DNA of 64,000 bases from Provencibacterium sp. (GTDB lineage Bacteria > Bacillota > Clostridia > Oscillospirales > Ruminococcaceae): positions 1-64,000 of the forward strand of contig JAAWDS010000024.1 in the NCBI GenBank assembly GCA_022793895.1, read 5' to 3'. A model generated the notes under the pieces. It was not told the origin of the DNA and made no database searches. It saw nothing but the letters and a program-made list of their open reading frames with translations. This document shows, one piece after another, positions 7,773 through 16,406 of this stretch (its first letter is position 1; each line of letters starts with the position of its first letter). Both the position numbers and the translations under genes were made by a program.

Positions 7773-8357
7773 ATGGAAGACAAAATTATGGAAATTGCCC
7801 AGAGAATCCGAACGCTGCGGGAGATTCTGGAGATCCCGCCGGAGGAGATGGCGCGCCTGACCGGCCTATCGGCTGAGGAGTATTTAAAGAAGGAGGCGGG
7901 GGGCGATGATTTTTCGTTCACCTTCCTCTACCAGTGCGCCGAGCGCTTCGGCGTGGAGCTGATGGAAATTGTCACCGGCGACAGCCCCAAGCTCTCGTTT
8001 TATGAGGTCGTCCGCCGTGGGAAGGGGCTGCCCATCGAGCGGCGCAAGGGTTTTACTTACCATCATCTGGCCATGCTGTTTGAACACAAGCTCTGCGAGC
8101 CATTCTTAGTAACAGCCCCCTATTCCGCGGAGGAGCAGGACCTTCCGGTCAAGCTCAGCTACCACGAGGGACAGGAATTTGATTATATCCTCAAGGGCAG
8201 CCTCAAGGTAATGATGGAGGATCACATTGAGGTGCTCGGAGAAGGGGACGCTATTTATTACGATTCGGGCCATGGACACGGTATGATTGCAACCGGCGGC
8301 GAGGATTGCCAGTTTCTGGCGATCGTACTCAAGCCCCACAAAAAGGAGGAGAAATAG
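7773..8357 (+). CDS. XRE-family regulator with C-terminal cupin domain
   Basis: 194 aa. An N-terminal helix-turn-helix of the XRE type covers about residues 8-65 (RIRTLREILEIPPEEMARLT...). A C-terminal cupin beta-barrel covers about 115-190 (KLSYHEGQEFDYILKGSLKV; GHGMIATGGEDCQFLAIVL). Such fusions are usually small-molecule-responsive regulators of the adjacent gene. AGTAGGAGG supports the ATG. It is 3 bp upstream of the acyl-CoA synthetase gene, and both lie behind the T-box, so their expression should rise when the cognate tRNA is uncharged. Confidence 0.88.
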   Translation: MEDKIMEIAQRIRTLREILEIPPEEMARLTGLSAEEYLKKEAGGDDFSFTFLYQCAERFGVELMEIVTGDSPKLSFYEVVRRGKGLPIERRKGFTYHHLAMLFEHKLCEPFLVTAPYSAEEQDLPVKLSYHEGQEFDYILKGSLKVMMEDHIEVLGEGDAIYYDSGHGHGMIATGGEDCQFLAIVLKPHKKEEK

Positions 8358-8360
8358 GAA

Positions 8361-10022
8361 ATGTCGGATGCTGCTTTGCTTTACCGGCGTTATTGCCGCG
8401 AGGGCTTTGATGAACACGGGGTATTGAACTCCTTTGAGCCGGTTATCCCCGAAACGTTTAATTTCGCATACGATGTGGTCGATGAAATCGCGCGCATCGA
8501 GCCTGAGCGCCGGGCGATGGTCTGGTGCAACGAGGCGGGGGAGGAGCGCTTTTTTACCTTCCGCGACCTCAAGCGCGAGAGCGACAAGGCAGCCAACCTG
8601 CTCGCCTCGCTCGGCATTGCCAAGGGCGACAAGGTGATGCTCATCCTCAAGCGCCACTACCAGTTCTGGACGGCTATCCTGGCGCTGCACAAGCTGGGGG
8701 CGACGGCCATTCCGGGTACCCATCTTCTGACCGAGAAGGATATCCTTTACCGCTTTAAGCTCGCTGGGGTGAAGGGAATTATCTGTACTTCAGAAGGAGA
8801 GACCACCCGCTTTGTCGATGAGGCGTGCGCGGAATACCATGGGCTCAAGTGCAAGCTCACCGTCCGCGGGGAGAAGCCGGGATGGCTGGATTTCGATAAG
8901 CTGACCGCCGGGGCGGACGAGGAGCTCGCCCGCGTGCCGACCACGGTGGATATTGGCATGCTCGGCTACTTCACCTCCGGGACCACCGGCTATCCCAAGC
9001 TGGTGGTGCATGATCACAGCTATGCCGTCGCCCACATCATCACCGCCCGGTATTGGCACAACGTAGATCCCGACGGGCTGCACCTCACCGTTTCGGACAC
9101 CGGCTGGGGGAAGGCGGCCTGGGGAAAGCTCTATGGACAGTGGTTCTGCGGCGCGGGCATCTTCGTGTTCGATTTTGAGAAGTTTGATGCGGCCGCGCTG
9201 ATGAACCGTATTGAGAAATACCGCATCACCACCTTCTGCGCGCCGCCCACCATCTACCGTTTTCTGGTCAAAGAGGGGATGGAAGGGCACGATCTCAGCT
9301 CTATCCGGTATGCGACGACGGCGGGCGAAGCGCTCAACCCGGAGGTTTTCAACCGTTTTAAGGAGTATACCGGCTTGGAGCTGATGGAGGGCTTCGGTCA
9401 GACGGAAACCACCCTGACGCTGGCCAACCTGGTGGGCAGCCGTCCAAAGCCCGGCTCGATGGGCAAGCCCTCTCCGCTCTATCCCGGACTTTCACTGGTC
9501 GATGAGGACGGCCATGAGGTCGCCAACGGCGTCGTGGGGGAGATCGTCCTGCGCACCCGGCCGGGTTCCCGCCAGGCGGGGCTTTTCCAGGGTTACTACC
9601 GCAACGAGGAGCTTACGCGGGAGGTCTGGCATGATAACCTCTATCACACCGGCGACACTGCTTGGCGCGATGAAAACGGCTATTTCTGGTATGTCGGACG
9701 GACGGACGACGTTATCAAGTCCAGCGGCTACCGCATCGGACCGTTCGAGATCGAGAGCGTGCTGATGGAGCACCCGGCGGTGCTGGAATGCGCCGTTACC
9801 GGCGCGCCCGACCCGGTGCGCGGCATTGTGGTCAAGGCGACGATTGTTCTGACCAGCAGCTATTCTCCGAGCGACGCGCTGAAAAAAGAGCTGCAAAACT
9901 ATGTGAAAAAACAAACGGCGCCCTATAAATACCCGCGCATTGTGGAATTTGTGGAGGAGCTGCCCAAAACCATCAGCGGGAAGATCCGCCGCACCGAGAT
10001 CCGCCAGAAGGATAACGGATAA
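8361..10022 (+). CDS. AMP-forming acyl-CoA synthetase (medium-chain/branched or aryl acid type)
   Basis: 553-aa ANL-superfamily enzyme that adenylates a carboxylic acid and transfers it to CoA. The P-loop YFTSGTTGYPK is at about 203-213, the adenine-binding EGFGQTETT follows, and the hinge region TGDTAWRDENGYFWYVGR leads into the C-terminal lobe with the catalytic lysine K541 in TISGKIRR. It resembles acetyl-CoA/medium-chain synthetases. In many anaerobes this XRE-cupin/synthetase pair sits near 2-oxoacid ferredoxin oxidoreductases that act on amino-acid-derived 2-oxoacids; none is present here. With the isoleucine-type T-box, branched or aryl acids from amino-acid catabolism are a reasonable substrate guess. 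Confidence 0.9.
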   Translation: MSDAALLYRRYCREGFDEHGVLNSFEPVIPETFNFAYDVVDEIARIEPERRAMVWCNEAGEERFFTFRDLKRESDKAANLLASLGIAKGDKVMLILKRHYQFWTAILALHKLGATAIPGTHLLTEKDILYRFKLAGVKGIICTSEGETTRFVDEACAEYHGLKCKLTVRGEKPGWLDFDKLTAGADEELARVPTTVDIGMLGYFTSGTTGYPKLVVHDHSYAVAHIITARYWHNVDPDGLHLTVSDTGWGKAAWGKLYGQWFCGAGIFVFDFEKFDAAALMNRIEKYRITTFCAPPTIYRFLVKEGMEGHDLSSIRYATTAGEALNPEVFNRFKEYTGLELMEGFGQTETTLTLANLVGSRPKPGSMGKPSPLYPGLSLVDEDGHEVANGVVGEIVLRTRPGSRQAGLFQGYYRNEELTREVWHDNLYHTGDTAWRDENGYFWYVGRTDDVIKSSGYRIGPFEIESVLMEHPAVLECAVTGAPDPVRGIVVKATIVLTSSYSPSDALKKELQNYVKKQTAPYKYPRIVEFVEELPKTISGKIRRTEIRQKDNG

Positions 10023-10077
10023 TTCGTGGGGCATGCCTGGCCACCTTGCAAGCCTTCGCTTTTCCCAAAGAAGAACC

Positions 10078-10210
10078 CGCCAAAGAAGAACCCGCCAAAT
10101 GCTTTGCATTTGGCGGGTTCTTCTTTTAAAACGTTTTTGATGTCACCGAAAACGCATTTCGCCCGCGGCAATGCGAAGGGGAGCGCTCTTTTTCCGGTTT
10201 CTATAAACCG
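10078..10210 (+). repeat. Intergenic structured repeat, copy A (with terminator)
   Basis: A long perfect hairpin (GAAGAACCCGCCAAATGC, TTT loop, complement; 10078-10116) ends the synthetase transcript. A degenerate copy of the window's repeat follows. Its second internal hairpin (CGCATTTCGCC / GGCAATGCG) and its third hairpin CGGTTT-CTAT-AAACCG (10195-10210) are kept; the outer stem is weak. The third hairpin differs from other copies at both pairing positions. A 15-bp tandem duplication (AAAGAAGAACCCGCC twice) just precedes it. Confidence 0.65.
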
Positions 10211-10236
10211 AAAGAGCGGGCTGCGGGCTTCCCTAT

Positions 10237-10737
10237 TCAATGGACCGGATGGTAGAGATCCATGTAGGTAATATCCCCTTCCCGGACGACCTCTTCAAAG
10301 CAGTAGCGGCCGGCGAGCGCATGCGGGTTCAGCCCGTTCTCCTCTACCCAGCTGTGCAGCCGGTTCCACCCTGCGGGGATGCTCTGGTCCGGTTGGGCAA
10401 ACGGGTCCTTTAAGCGCAGAACGGCGTATTCGTCCGCCTCCATCCAATCGAGCTGCGCGCCGGGGCAGGCGGGCTCAAAGCTGGCGGGAACGGTGTAGCA
10501 GCTCACATAGCCGCGCAGGCCGAACTGTTCGGACTGCTCCTTGCTGACGAGCGGAAAATCCCAGCCCAAGACGCGCGGGGAGAAATCCGGGTACTCCAAA
10601 AGGCCGCTTTGAAGCGCCCATTCTTCCATATGCCGGCTTACGTCGTATTCCGGCGCAGGGCTGATAACCAGATAGAGCGCTATACGCTGGCGGGGCATTT
10701 GCACGAGACGGATACCGGATGGATTCTCTGTTGCCAT
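10237..10737 (-). CDS. GyrI-like/AraC effector-binding domain protein
   Basis: 166-aa stand-alone small-molecule-binding protein of the GyrI-like/SOUL-type fold: early strand RLVQMPRQRIALYLVISPAP, later LGWDFPL and YVSCYTVP, and the terminal motif EEVVREGDITYMDLYHPV. Such proteins bind hydrophobic cations or peptides and are often linked to drug response. No DNA-binding domain is attached. The gene is convergent with the acyl-CoA synthetase and has no co-directional partner in close range. Confidence 0.75.
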   Translation of the reverse strand: MATENPSGIRLVQMPRQRIALYLVISPAPEYDVSRHMEEWALQSGLLEYPDFSPRVLGWDFPLVSKEQSEQFGLRGYVSCYTVPASFEPACPGAQLDWMEADEYAVLRLKDPFAQPDQSIPAGWNRLHSWVEENGLNPHALAGRYCFEEVVREGDITYMDLYHPVH

Positions 10738-10880
10738 TCTTCATTCTCCATTCTGCCGTTTTTTTGTCGGGCCTTTGTCCTCAGTATAGCACATTTACAG
10801 CTGTTTGGCTGGAGAAATTTTTTTCGGGCAACCTATGTAGGCGGCCCGCCGCTCTTTCTGGGAGGGAAGGGCCGCGCGCG

Positions 10881-11063
10881 TCAGCGCATAGCGTTGGAGA
10901 TGCCGTTTACAATTTCGCCCACCGTTTGAGCGGCCTTGACCGCCGTTTTTTTCATCTGGCGGCGTTTTTTGGCGGGGCTCTTCCCGTTCATGGCATAAGC
11001 GGCGGCGCCGACCGCCATGGTAACGGCGGCTCCGGTTAATGCGCTGGTCATCAGCTTGTTCAT
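10881..11063 (-). CDS. Small hypothetical protein with one membrane segment
   Basis: 60 aa from ATG 11063, nine bases after the AGGAAGG ribosome site; an in-frame ATG two codons earlier is possible. The N-terminal half (MNKLMTSALTGAAVTMAVGA) is hydrophobic and glycine/alanine-rich. The C-terminal half is basic (KSPAKKRRQMKKTAVKAAQ) and then helical. It resembles short YtxH-like or envelope-associated proteins, but no family can be assigned. Confidence 0.6.
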   Translation of the reverse strand: MNKLMTSALTGAAVTMAVGAAAYAMNGKSPAKKRRQMKKTAVKAAQTVGEIVNGISNAMR

Positions 11064-11110
11064 GGTCATGACCCTTCCTTTCTTGGGAGCTGAAGGTGTA
11101 AAAAATACTC

Positions 11111-11235
11111 CCGGTTTGTAGACCTCAGAAAAAGCGCGGCTTTGTCCGCAATTGCGGGCAAAATTTGACCTCACCAGAGTCGAAAACGCTCTTTTTCCAT
11201 GGGGCTGTAAAAAATATGGAGGCTTTTACAGCCCC
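11111..11235 (-). repeat. Intergenic structured repeat, copy B (with terminator-like hairpin)
   Basis: Read on the minus strand: a hairpin GGGGCTGTAAAA...TTTTACAGCCCC (11201-11235), then an outer stem GAAAAAGAGCG / CGCGCTTTTTC with one mismatch. It encloses a bulged hairpin (GACTC / GAGGTC) and a second hairpin TTTGCCCGC-AATT-GCGGACAAA. The flanking third hairpin (GAGGTCTACAAACC) is weak. The sequence differs from other copies but the architecture is the same. It lies upstream of the small membrane-protein gene. Confidence 0.75.
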
Positions 11236-11658
11236 TGCCTTGTAGGTCCTGGAAAAGATAGGAGCTCATCCGCCGTTTGCAGAGGGCGGCTCCGGTCTGC
11301 CCGTATCCCATCTTCCCAACGGACTGTTAAGTATTGTATCCGCAGGCTCTTCGCTTACGCCTCTCAAATATTGCCGGAAAGTTTTCTACACATTTGCTAA
11401 CGGATTTTGAAAGGGAAGCCGTAAGTTTGTTTAGTCTATCCAACTGCCTTGGAAAGCTGTCTGTTGACGGGAAATCGGATGGATAGATTGCCTATTTGCG
11501 CGGAAGCGGCCGGGCTTTCTCTCGTTCAATTGCGATAAATCGAGGAAAGGGATAGCATTTTTTTCAGTTTTTGATAAAATAGGGGAGAGAGATTAAAATA
11601 ACAACAGAAGGGAAGAGCGGCCTCCTTTGGCGGTCCGTTCTCCCCATTCGGAGGGACT
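11236..11658. other. Gene-free stretch upstream of pyridoxamine kinase
   Basis: No supported coding frame. A GC-rich inverted stretch (CCGCC...GGGCGG, about 11270-11292) and scattered hairpins are present. The last 100 bases are AT-rich with a -10-like TAAAAT near 11575, a plausible promoter for the pyridoxamine kinase operon, but no matching -35 was identified. Confidence 0.4.
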
Positions 11659-12522
11659 ATGGAAAACCGACCTGCCAGAGTGCTGGCCATTCACGATCTG
11701 TCCGGCTTCGGCCGCTGTTCGCTTTCGGTGATACTGCCCATCCTGTCCGCGATGCGGGTGCAGGTCTGCGCGGTACCCACGGCGGTGCTCAGTTCCCACA
11801 CCGGCGGCCTTGGTGATGTGGAGATACGCGACCTGACCGATTTTATTACCCCGGCGCTGCGCCACTATGAGCGGCTTGCACTGGACTTTGAGTGCGTCTA
11901 TACCGGCTTTTTAGGATCGCCGGATCAGATTGTCAGCTGCTTGAGCGCCTTCTCCCTTTGGAAGAAGGCTTTAAAGGTGGTCGATCCGGTGATGGGGGAT
12001 CACGGCAAGCCCTACCGGACGATGGACGCCGGGATGGTCGGCCGGATGGCGGAGCTGGTCAAGGGAGCCGATCTCATCACGCCCAATCTGACCGAGAGCT
12101 ACCTGCTGCTGGGAAAGCCCTATGATTTTTCCCCGCTGCCGCGCGGAACAGCGAAAAGCATGTTAGCGCGGCTGTGTGAGATGGGCCCGCGCTGCGCGGT
12201 GATCACCGGCGCTACATTGGTAGAGGGCGGCCTCTGTAATCTTGGCTATGACCGCGAGCGCAACTCCTATTGGATGGTCTCCTGCGACTATATGCCCGTC
12301 AGCTATCCGGGCACGGGGGATATGTTCGCCAGCGTTCTGGTGGGCGGGCTGCTCAGCGGGGATAGCCTCCCCATTGCGATGGCGCGGGCGACCGGCTTTT
12401 TGGAGAGGACGATTAAGGACACCTTTAGCTATTCGTCCGATCCGCGCTACGGCGTGCAGTTTGAGCGGGATATCGGCGCGCTGATGGGGCACGGCGTTCT
12501 CAAGGAGTTCACCCTTCTTTGA
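11659..12522 (+). CDS. pdxY: Pyridoxamine/pyridoxal kinase
   Basis: 287-aa ribokinase-fold kinase that phosphorylates B6 vitamers in the salvage pathway to pyridoxal phosphate. The N-terminal motif VLAIHDLSGFGRCSL, the VVDPVMGDHGKPY stretch (about 107-119), LITPNLTE (139-146) and the anion-hole motif YPGTGDMF with catalytic D221 fit the PdxK/PdxY group. GGAGGG lies seven bases before the ATG. It is followed 106 bp later by an ECF transporter S component on the same strand, which points to a vitamin uptake-and-salvage unit. Whether the true assignment is PdxY or the ThiD-like PdxK cannot be settled here. Confidence 0.88.
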   Translation: MENRPARVLAIHDLSGFGRCSLSVILPILSAMRVQVCAVPTAVLSSHTGGLGDVEIRDLTDFITPALRHYERLALDFECVYTGFLGSPDQIVSCLSAFSLWKKALKVVDPVMGDHGKPYRTMDAGMVGRMAELVKGADLITPNLTESYLLLGKPYDFSPLPRGTAKSMLARLCEMGPRCAVITGATLVEGGLCNLGYDRERNSYWMVSCDYMPVSYPGTGDMFASVLVGGLLSGDSLPIAMARATGFLERTIKDTFSYSSDPRYGVQFERDIGALMGHGVLKEFTLL

Positions 12523-12628
12523 CGCGGCGGGACTTTTTGCAGCGGTTTTCCAGCAGCGCCTCCTAAAATGGACGGCAGAAAACGGCCTGATGGACGGCTG
12601 CCGTCCGAAAGAAAGGATGGGCTCATGG

Positions 12629-13207
12629 ATGGAGAACACAGTAAAAAAGGCGCGTTTTGGTACTTATGATATCGTTTTTATCGGCGTGATGTCGGCAGTC
12701 GTGTTTGCAGCGAACTTTCTTTCCATCCCGCTGGGGGATGTGACGCGGATCCATTTCGGCAATGTTTTCTGCGTGCTTTCCGGCCTGCTGCTCGGCCCGG
12801 TTTCCGGCGGCCTTTGCGCAGGGCTCGGATCGTTTTTCTATGACCTCTGCAACCCGCTCTATGCGGCCGAAGCGCCGATCACCTTTCTGATGAAGTTTGT
12901 CCTCGGCGGCGTGGCGGGGCTCATCTCCCACCTGGGCGGCCGCAAAGGCAAGGCGCTGCCGTTTAACCTCGCCGGCGCGGTAGCGGGAAGCCTCAGCTAC
13001 GTGGCGCTCTACCTCGCCAAGAACTTTGTTACGCAGTATTTCCTTCTTAAGAACCCCATTGACACCGTCTGGGCGCTGCTCATTACCAAAGGGACGGTTT
13101 CTCTGCTGAATGCGGTCATTGCCGTGGTTGTGGCCGTGCTCATCTGCCCAGTTTTCCACCAGGTGTTAGAGCGTTCCGGATTCGCCGGTAAGCTCTCGGC
13201 GCGTTGA
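12629..13207 (+). CDS. ECF transporter S component, probably for a vitamin B6 form
   Basis: 192-aa integral membrane protein with about five to six hydrophobic segments. The family-like stretch HFGNVFCVLSGLLLGPVSGG and the following FFYDLCNP identify a substrate-binding S component of an energy-coupling-factor importer; A/A'/T subunits would be encoded elsewhere. ATG 12629 is chosen because the protein then begins directly before the first amphipathic helix and AAAGGA lies upstream; earlier in-frame ATGs at 12590 and 12617 are possible. Neighbouring pyridoxamine kinase makes a B6 vitamer the best substrate guess. Confidence 0.8.
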   Translation: MENTVKKARFGTYDIVFIGVMSAVVFAANFLSIPLGDVTRIHFGNVFCVLSGLLLGPVSGGLCAGLGSFFYDLCNPLYAAEAPITFLMKFVLGGVAGLISHLGGRKGKALPFNLAGAVAGSLSYVALYLAKNFVTQYFLLKNPIDTVWALLITKGTVSLLNAVIAVVVAVLICPVFHQVLERSGFAGKLSAR

Positions 13208-13339
13208 TACGTATACAACTTAACCAAAAGACAGGGGAAAGAAGCAGGGCGGATGCTTAGATTGGACGATTTTTGAGGAAAAATGGAAAAAGCATTGCAA
13301 AGTTCCTCGGTTTGGTTTATCCTTAATATTGAAAAGAAA

Positions 13340-13470
13340 CTGATGAACATATGGCGGGAGGAGCGGCTGATGTTTTTGTCCTGTTACCATCTGCACAGGA
13401 AGAACGGCAGGGGGAAAGCCCTCCTGTTTACAGTGCGGCCCTCCGGCTCTAACGTCCGCCGTTGGGCATA
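13340..13470 (+). ncRNA. Probable ZTP (pfl) riboswitch upstream of the purine operon
   Basis: AACAT/ATGTT arms (from 13345) enclose TGGCGG and AGGAGCGG, matching the first conserved half of ZTP riboswitches. After a linker the second half appears as CCGCCGTTGGGCA (13456-13468), against a usual CCGCCTGGGCA, so it carries two extra bases. TGGCGG can pair with CCGCC as the pseudoknot requires. A terminator follows 15 bases later and then purE. ZTP riboswitches are known to switch on purine and folate genes when the AICAR-derived alarmone accumulates. The call rests on motif matching and position; the short inner hairpin and the two-base insertion lower confidence. Confidence 0.6.
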
Positions 13471-13482
13471 GGTGTATCTCTT

Positions 13483-13530
13483 TAGGGACTGCGACTCTGG
13501 AAAGAGGGGCCGCAGTCCTTTTGCGTTTTT
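13483..13530 (+). terminator. Attenuator terminator before purE
   Basis: GGACTGCGACTCT pairs with AGAGGGGCCGCAGTCC around a short GGAA loop, followed by a T-rich run. It is well placed to be the expression platform of the riboswitch just upstream. Confidence 0.75.
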
Positions 13531-13582
13531 CTTTTAAGGGGTAAGCGCTTTCCGGCTTTGAATGAGAGAGGGAGGTTTTAAG

Positions 13583-14071
13583 ATGAAAAAGGTTGCCGTT
13601 ATCATGGGCAGCGACAGCGATTGGGGCGTTGTGAAGGCGGCTGTGGAGACCCTGAAGGGCTATGGCGTGCCGGTGGAGGCGCATGTCATGAGCGCGCACC
13701 GCACGCCGGGGCTGGCCGCGGCCTTCGCGGGCAGCGCGCGGGAGAAGGGCTTTGGCGTTCTCATTGCGGCGGCCGGGAAGGCCGCGCACCTGGCCGGTGT
13801 TCTCGCGGCGCATACGACGCTGCCGGTCATCGGCCTGCCGGTGGCCGCGGCGCAGTTGGATGGGCTGGATGCGCTGTTGGCGACGGTGCAGATGCCTTCG
13901 GGGATACCGGTGGCCACCGTGGCTATCGACGGGGCGAAAAATGCCGCGCTGCTCGCCGTGCAGATGCTCGCTATCGAGGATGAGGGACTGGCGGATCGTC
14001 TGGCGGCGGCGAAGCGGGAGATGGAAGCAGGCGTCGTTGAGAAGGACAGAAAACTACAGGAGCAGTATTAA
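13583..14071 (+). CDS. purE: N5-carboxyaminoimidazole ribonucleotide mutase
   Basis: 162-aa class I PurE, which converts N5-CAIR to CAIR in de novo purine synthesis. The motifs MGSDSDW (residues 8-14), SAHRTP (about 41-46) and [10 protein letters not shown] (about 70-79, in place of the usual AGGAAHLPG) are visible. ATG 13583 has GGGAGG at the right distance; an in-frame ATG seven codons earlier lacks one. First gene of the operon. Class I PurE normally needs PurK, which is not in this window. Confidence 0.93.
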   Translation: MKKVAVIMGSDSDWGVVKAAVETLKGYGVPVEAHVMSAHRTPGLAAAFAGSAREKGFGVLIAAAGKAAHLAGVLAAHTTLPVIGLPVAAAQLDGLDALLATVQMPSGIPVATVAIDGAKNAALLAVQMLAIEDEGLADRLAAAKREMEAGVVEKDRKLQEQY

Positions 14072-14114
14072 AAAGAGGCCGGAACCAAACCGGCGAACAG
14101 AGGAGGAAAAAATT

Positions 14115-14825
14115 ATGCAGAAAGGCGAACAGCTCTACGAAGGAAAAGCAAAAAAGGTTTATAAGACCGACGACCCGCAGCTCTATATTGTCGACTATAA
14201 GGACGACGCCACCGCCTTCAACGGATTGAAGAAGGGGACCATTCTGGGCAAAGGCGCTATCAACAACCGCGTTTCCAACCACCTGATGCGGATGCTGGAG
14301 AAAAACGGAGTTCCCACCCATTTGGTCGAGGAGCTTTCCGAGCGTGAAACGCTGGTGCGCAAGGTGGAGATCGTTCCCTTGGAGGTCATTGTGCGCAATA
14401 TCGCCGCCGGTTCTCTCTCCAAGCGGCTGGGGCTGCCGGAGGGGACCAAGCTGAAAACCACCGTGCTCGAATATTCCTATAAGAACGACGATCTGGGCGA
14501 CCCGATGGTGAACGATTACCACATTGCCGCCATGGAACTGGCCACCGAAGAAGAGGTAAAAACCATCGCCGGCTATGCGCTGCGGGTGAATGAGCTGCTG
14601 GGCGATTATCTGCGCGACTTGGGGATTGAGCTCATCGACTTTAAGCTCGAATTTGGCCGCACCAGCGACGGCACGATCATCCTGGCCGATGAAATCTCCC
14701 CCGATACCTGCCGCTTCTGGGATTCCAAAACGGGAGAAAAGCTGGATAAGGATCGTTTCCGCCGCGATATGGGCGGGGTGGAGGATGCCTATAAGGAGAT
14801 CCTCAAGCGCCTGCTGGGCGAATAA
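14115..14825 (+). CDS. purC: SAICAR synthetase
   Basis: 236-aa enzyme joining CAIR and aspartate with ATP to give SAICAR, of normal length for the family. It starts [20 protein letters not shown] and carries [36 protein letters not shown] and the terminal [14 protein letters not shown] signature. AGGAGG lies directly upstream. Co-directional with purE and purF. Confidence 0.96.
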   Translation: MQKGEQLYEGKAKKVYKTDDPQLYIVDYKDDATAFNGLKKGTILGKGAINNRVSNHLMRMLEKNGVPTHLVEELSERETLVRKVEIVPLEVIVRNIAAGSLSKRLGLPEGTKLKTTVLEYSYKNDDLGDPMVNDYHIAAMELATEEEVKTIAGYALRVNELLGDYLRDLGIELIDFKLEFGRTSDGTIILADEISPDTCRFWDSKTGEKLDKDRFRRDMGGVEDAYKEILKRLLGE

Positions 14826-14860
14826 CCACGCGGTTTTCAGAAAGGAAAGTGGTCAAAGGA

Positions 14861-16330
14861 ATGATTCAGGCAAGGCTGGAGGATAAGGCGCACGAGGAAT
14901 GCGGCGTATTTGGCATCTTCGATCGCAGTGGGGAAAATAACGTTGCCTTCGAGACCTATATGGCGCTCTATGCCCTGCAACACCGCGGGCAGGATGGGTG
15001 CGGAATTGTTGTAAATGACAGCGGAGTAATGCGCTCGCACAAGGATTTCGGGCTGGTGCCCGATGTGTTTAACCGCGAGCAGCTTGACAAGCTCGGCAGC
15101 GGACAGATAGCCATTGGCCATGCGCTCTATGGGGCCTCGCTCATGCAGACGCGATCCAACGTGCAGCCGATGATGGTGCGCCATGTAAAGGGCCAGATGG
15201 CGCTGTGCACCAACGGCGCTTTGATGAATGCCGCCGAACTGCGCCGCGAGCTTGAGCTCAGCGGGGCAATCTTTCACACGATTACCGACGCCGAGGTCAT
15301 CGCTTACATGATTACGCACGAGCGGCTTTCGGCTCCCTCGATTGAGGAGGCGGTCGAGCGGGCGGCGGGCAAGCTGCGCGGCGCGTTTTCAACGCTCATT
15401 GTCTCCCCGCAGAAGCTCATCGCTATGCGCGACCCGGAGGGCTTCCGGCCGCTTTCGATGGGCAAAATCGGGGAGGATAAAATTGTTTTTGCCAGCGAGA
15501 CCTGCGCCTTTGACAGCATCGGCGCCGCCTTCGTGCGCGACCTGCGGCCCGGAGAGATTGTGGTCGTGGACCGGGAGGGCGAGCGCTCGATTGAGACGCA
15601 TTGCGGCAGCCGCGGGCATGTCTGCGTTTTTGAATATGTTTACACCGCCCGGCCGGATTCCATCGTGGAGGGGATGAGCGTACATAAGGCGCGGCAGCGC
15701 GCCGGGGAGTTCCTCGCCATTGAGCATCCGGTGCAGGCGGATGTTGTCGTCGGCGTGCCGGACTCCGGGCTTGACGCGGCTCTTGGCTATGCCAAGCAGA
15801 GCGGCATCCCCTATGGGGTCGGCTTCATTAAAAACCGCTATGTGGGGCGGACCTTCATTCAGCCGACCCAGGTGCAGCGCGAAACGGCGGTCCGCATTAA
15901 GCTGAACGCGATGGCGGAAACGGTGCGCGGCAAGCGGGTGGTCATGGTCGACGACTCGATTGTACGCGGTACGACGAGCATCCCGACGGTGCGGCTGCTG
16001 CGCGAGGCGGGCGCGACCGAGGTTCACATGCGCGTTTCCTCTCCGCCCTTTATGAATCCCTGTTATTTCGGCACCGATATCAACTCGCGGGACAAGCTCA
16101 TCGCCTGCCGGATGTCGGTGGAGGAGATCGGCCGCCATATCGGGGTGGACAGCATCGGCTTTTTGAGTATCGACGGCATCGGGAAAATTGCGAACGGCGC
16201 CCACTGTGATTTCTGCATTGGCTGCTTTACCGGGAAATATCCCGTGGAAACGCCGGACAGCCTTCCGGTGGAGAGATATGAGCAGAAGATCCCAGGGCCG
16301 GCTTGCGGCAAGGAAAGGGACGCGGAATAA
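14861..16330 (+). CDS. purF: Amidophosphoribosyltransferase
   Basis: 489-aa glutamine PRPP amidotransferase, the committed step of purine synthesis. An N-terminal propeptide precedes the nucleophilic Cys in HEECGVFGIFD. The glutaminase domain includes YALQHRGQDGCG. The phosphoribosyltransferase half has the PRPP loop RVVMVDDSIVRGTTS. Cysteines in CDFCIGC near the C-terminus fit the 4Fe-4S form known in Bacillus, suggesting oxygen sensitivity. The start is ambiguous: GTG 14849 would add four residues, but ATG 14861 matches the leader pattern of three other genes in this window. Confidence 0.95.
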   Translation: MIQARLEDKAHEECGVFGIFDRSGENNVAFETYMALYALQHRGQDGCGIVVNDSGVMRSHKDFGLVPDVFNREQLDKLGSGQIAIGHALYGASLMQTRSNVQPMMVRHVKGQMALCTNGALMNAAELRRELELSGAIFHTITDAEVIAYMITHERLSAPSIEEAVERAAGKLRGAFSTLIVSPQKLIAMRDPEGFRPLSMGKIGEDKIVFASETCAFDSIGAAFVRDLRPGEIVVVDREGERSIETHCGSRGHVCVFEYVYTARPDSIVEGMSVHKARQRAGEFLAIEHPVQADVVVGVPDSGLDAALGYAKQSGIPYGVGFIKNRYVGRTFIQPTQVQRETAVRIKLNAMAETVRGKRVVMVDDSIVRGTTSIPTVRLLREAGATEVHMRVSSPPFMNPCYFGTDINSRDKLIACRMSVEEIGRHIGVDSIGFLSIDGIGKIANGAHCDFCIGCFTGKYPVETPDSLPVERYEQKIPGPACGKERDAE

Positions 16331-16406
16331 ACCCAACCGGCTTTTGAAGAGAACGAGGGCTGGAGAGGCTTTTCCAGCCTGACTGCACAGAAAGGGGCTA
16401 GGAAGC

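Noticed and set aside
10069-10098. Direct repeat AAAGAAGAACCCGCC twice
   Set aside because: Simple local duplication of the terminator's 5' arm; not a recognisable element by itself.
13283-13471. Short plus-strand open frame upstream of purE
   Set aside because: It coincides with the probable ZTP riboswitch, has no ribosome site and no protein-like sequence.
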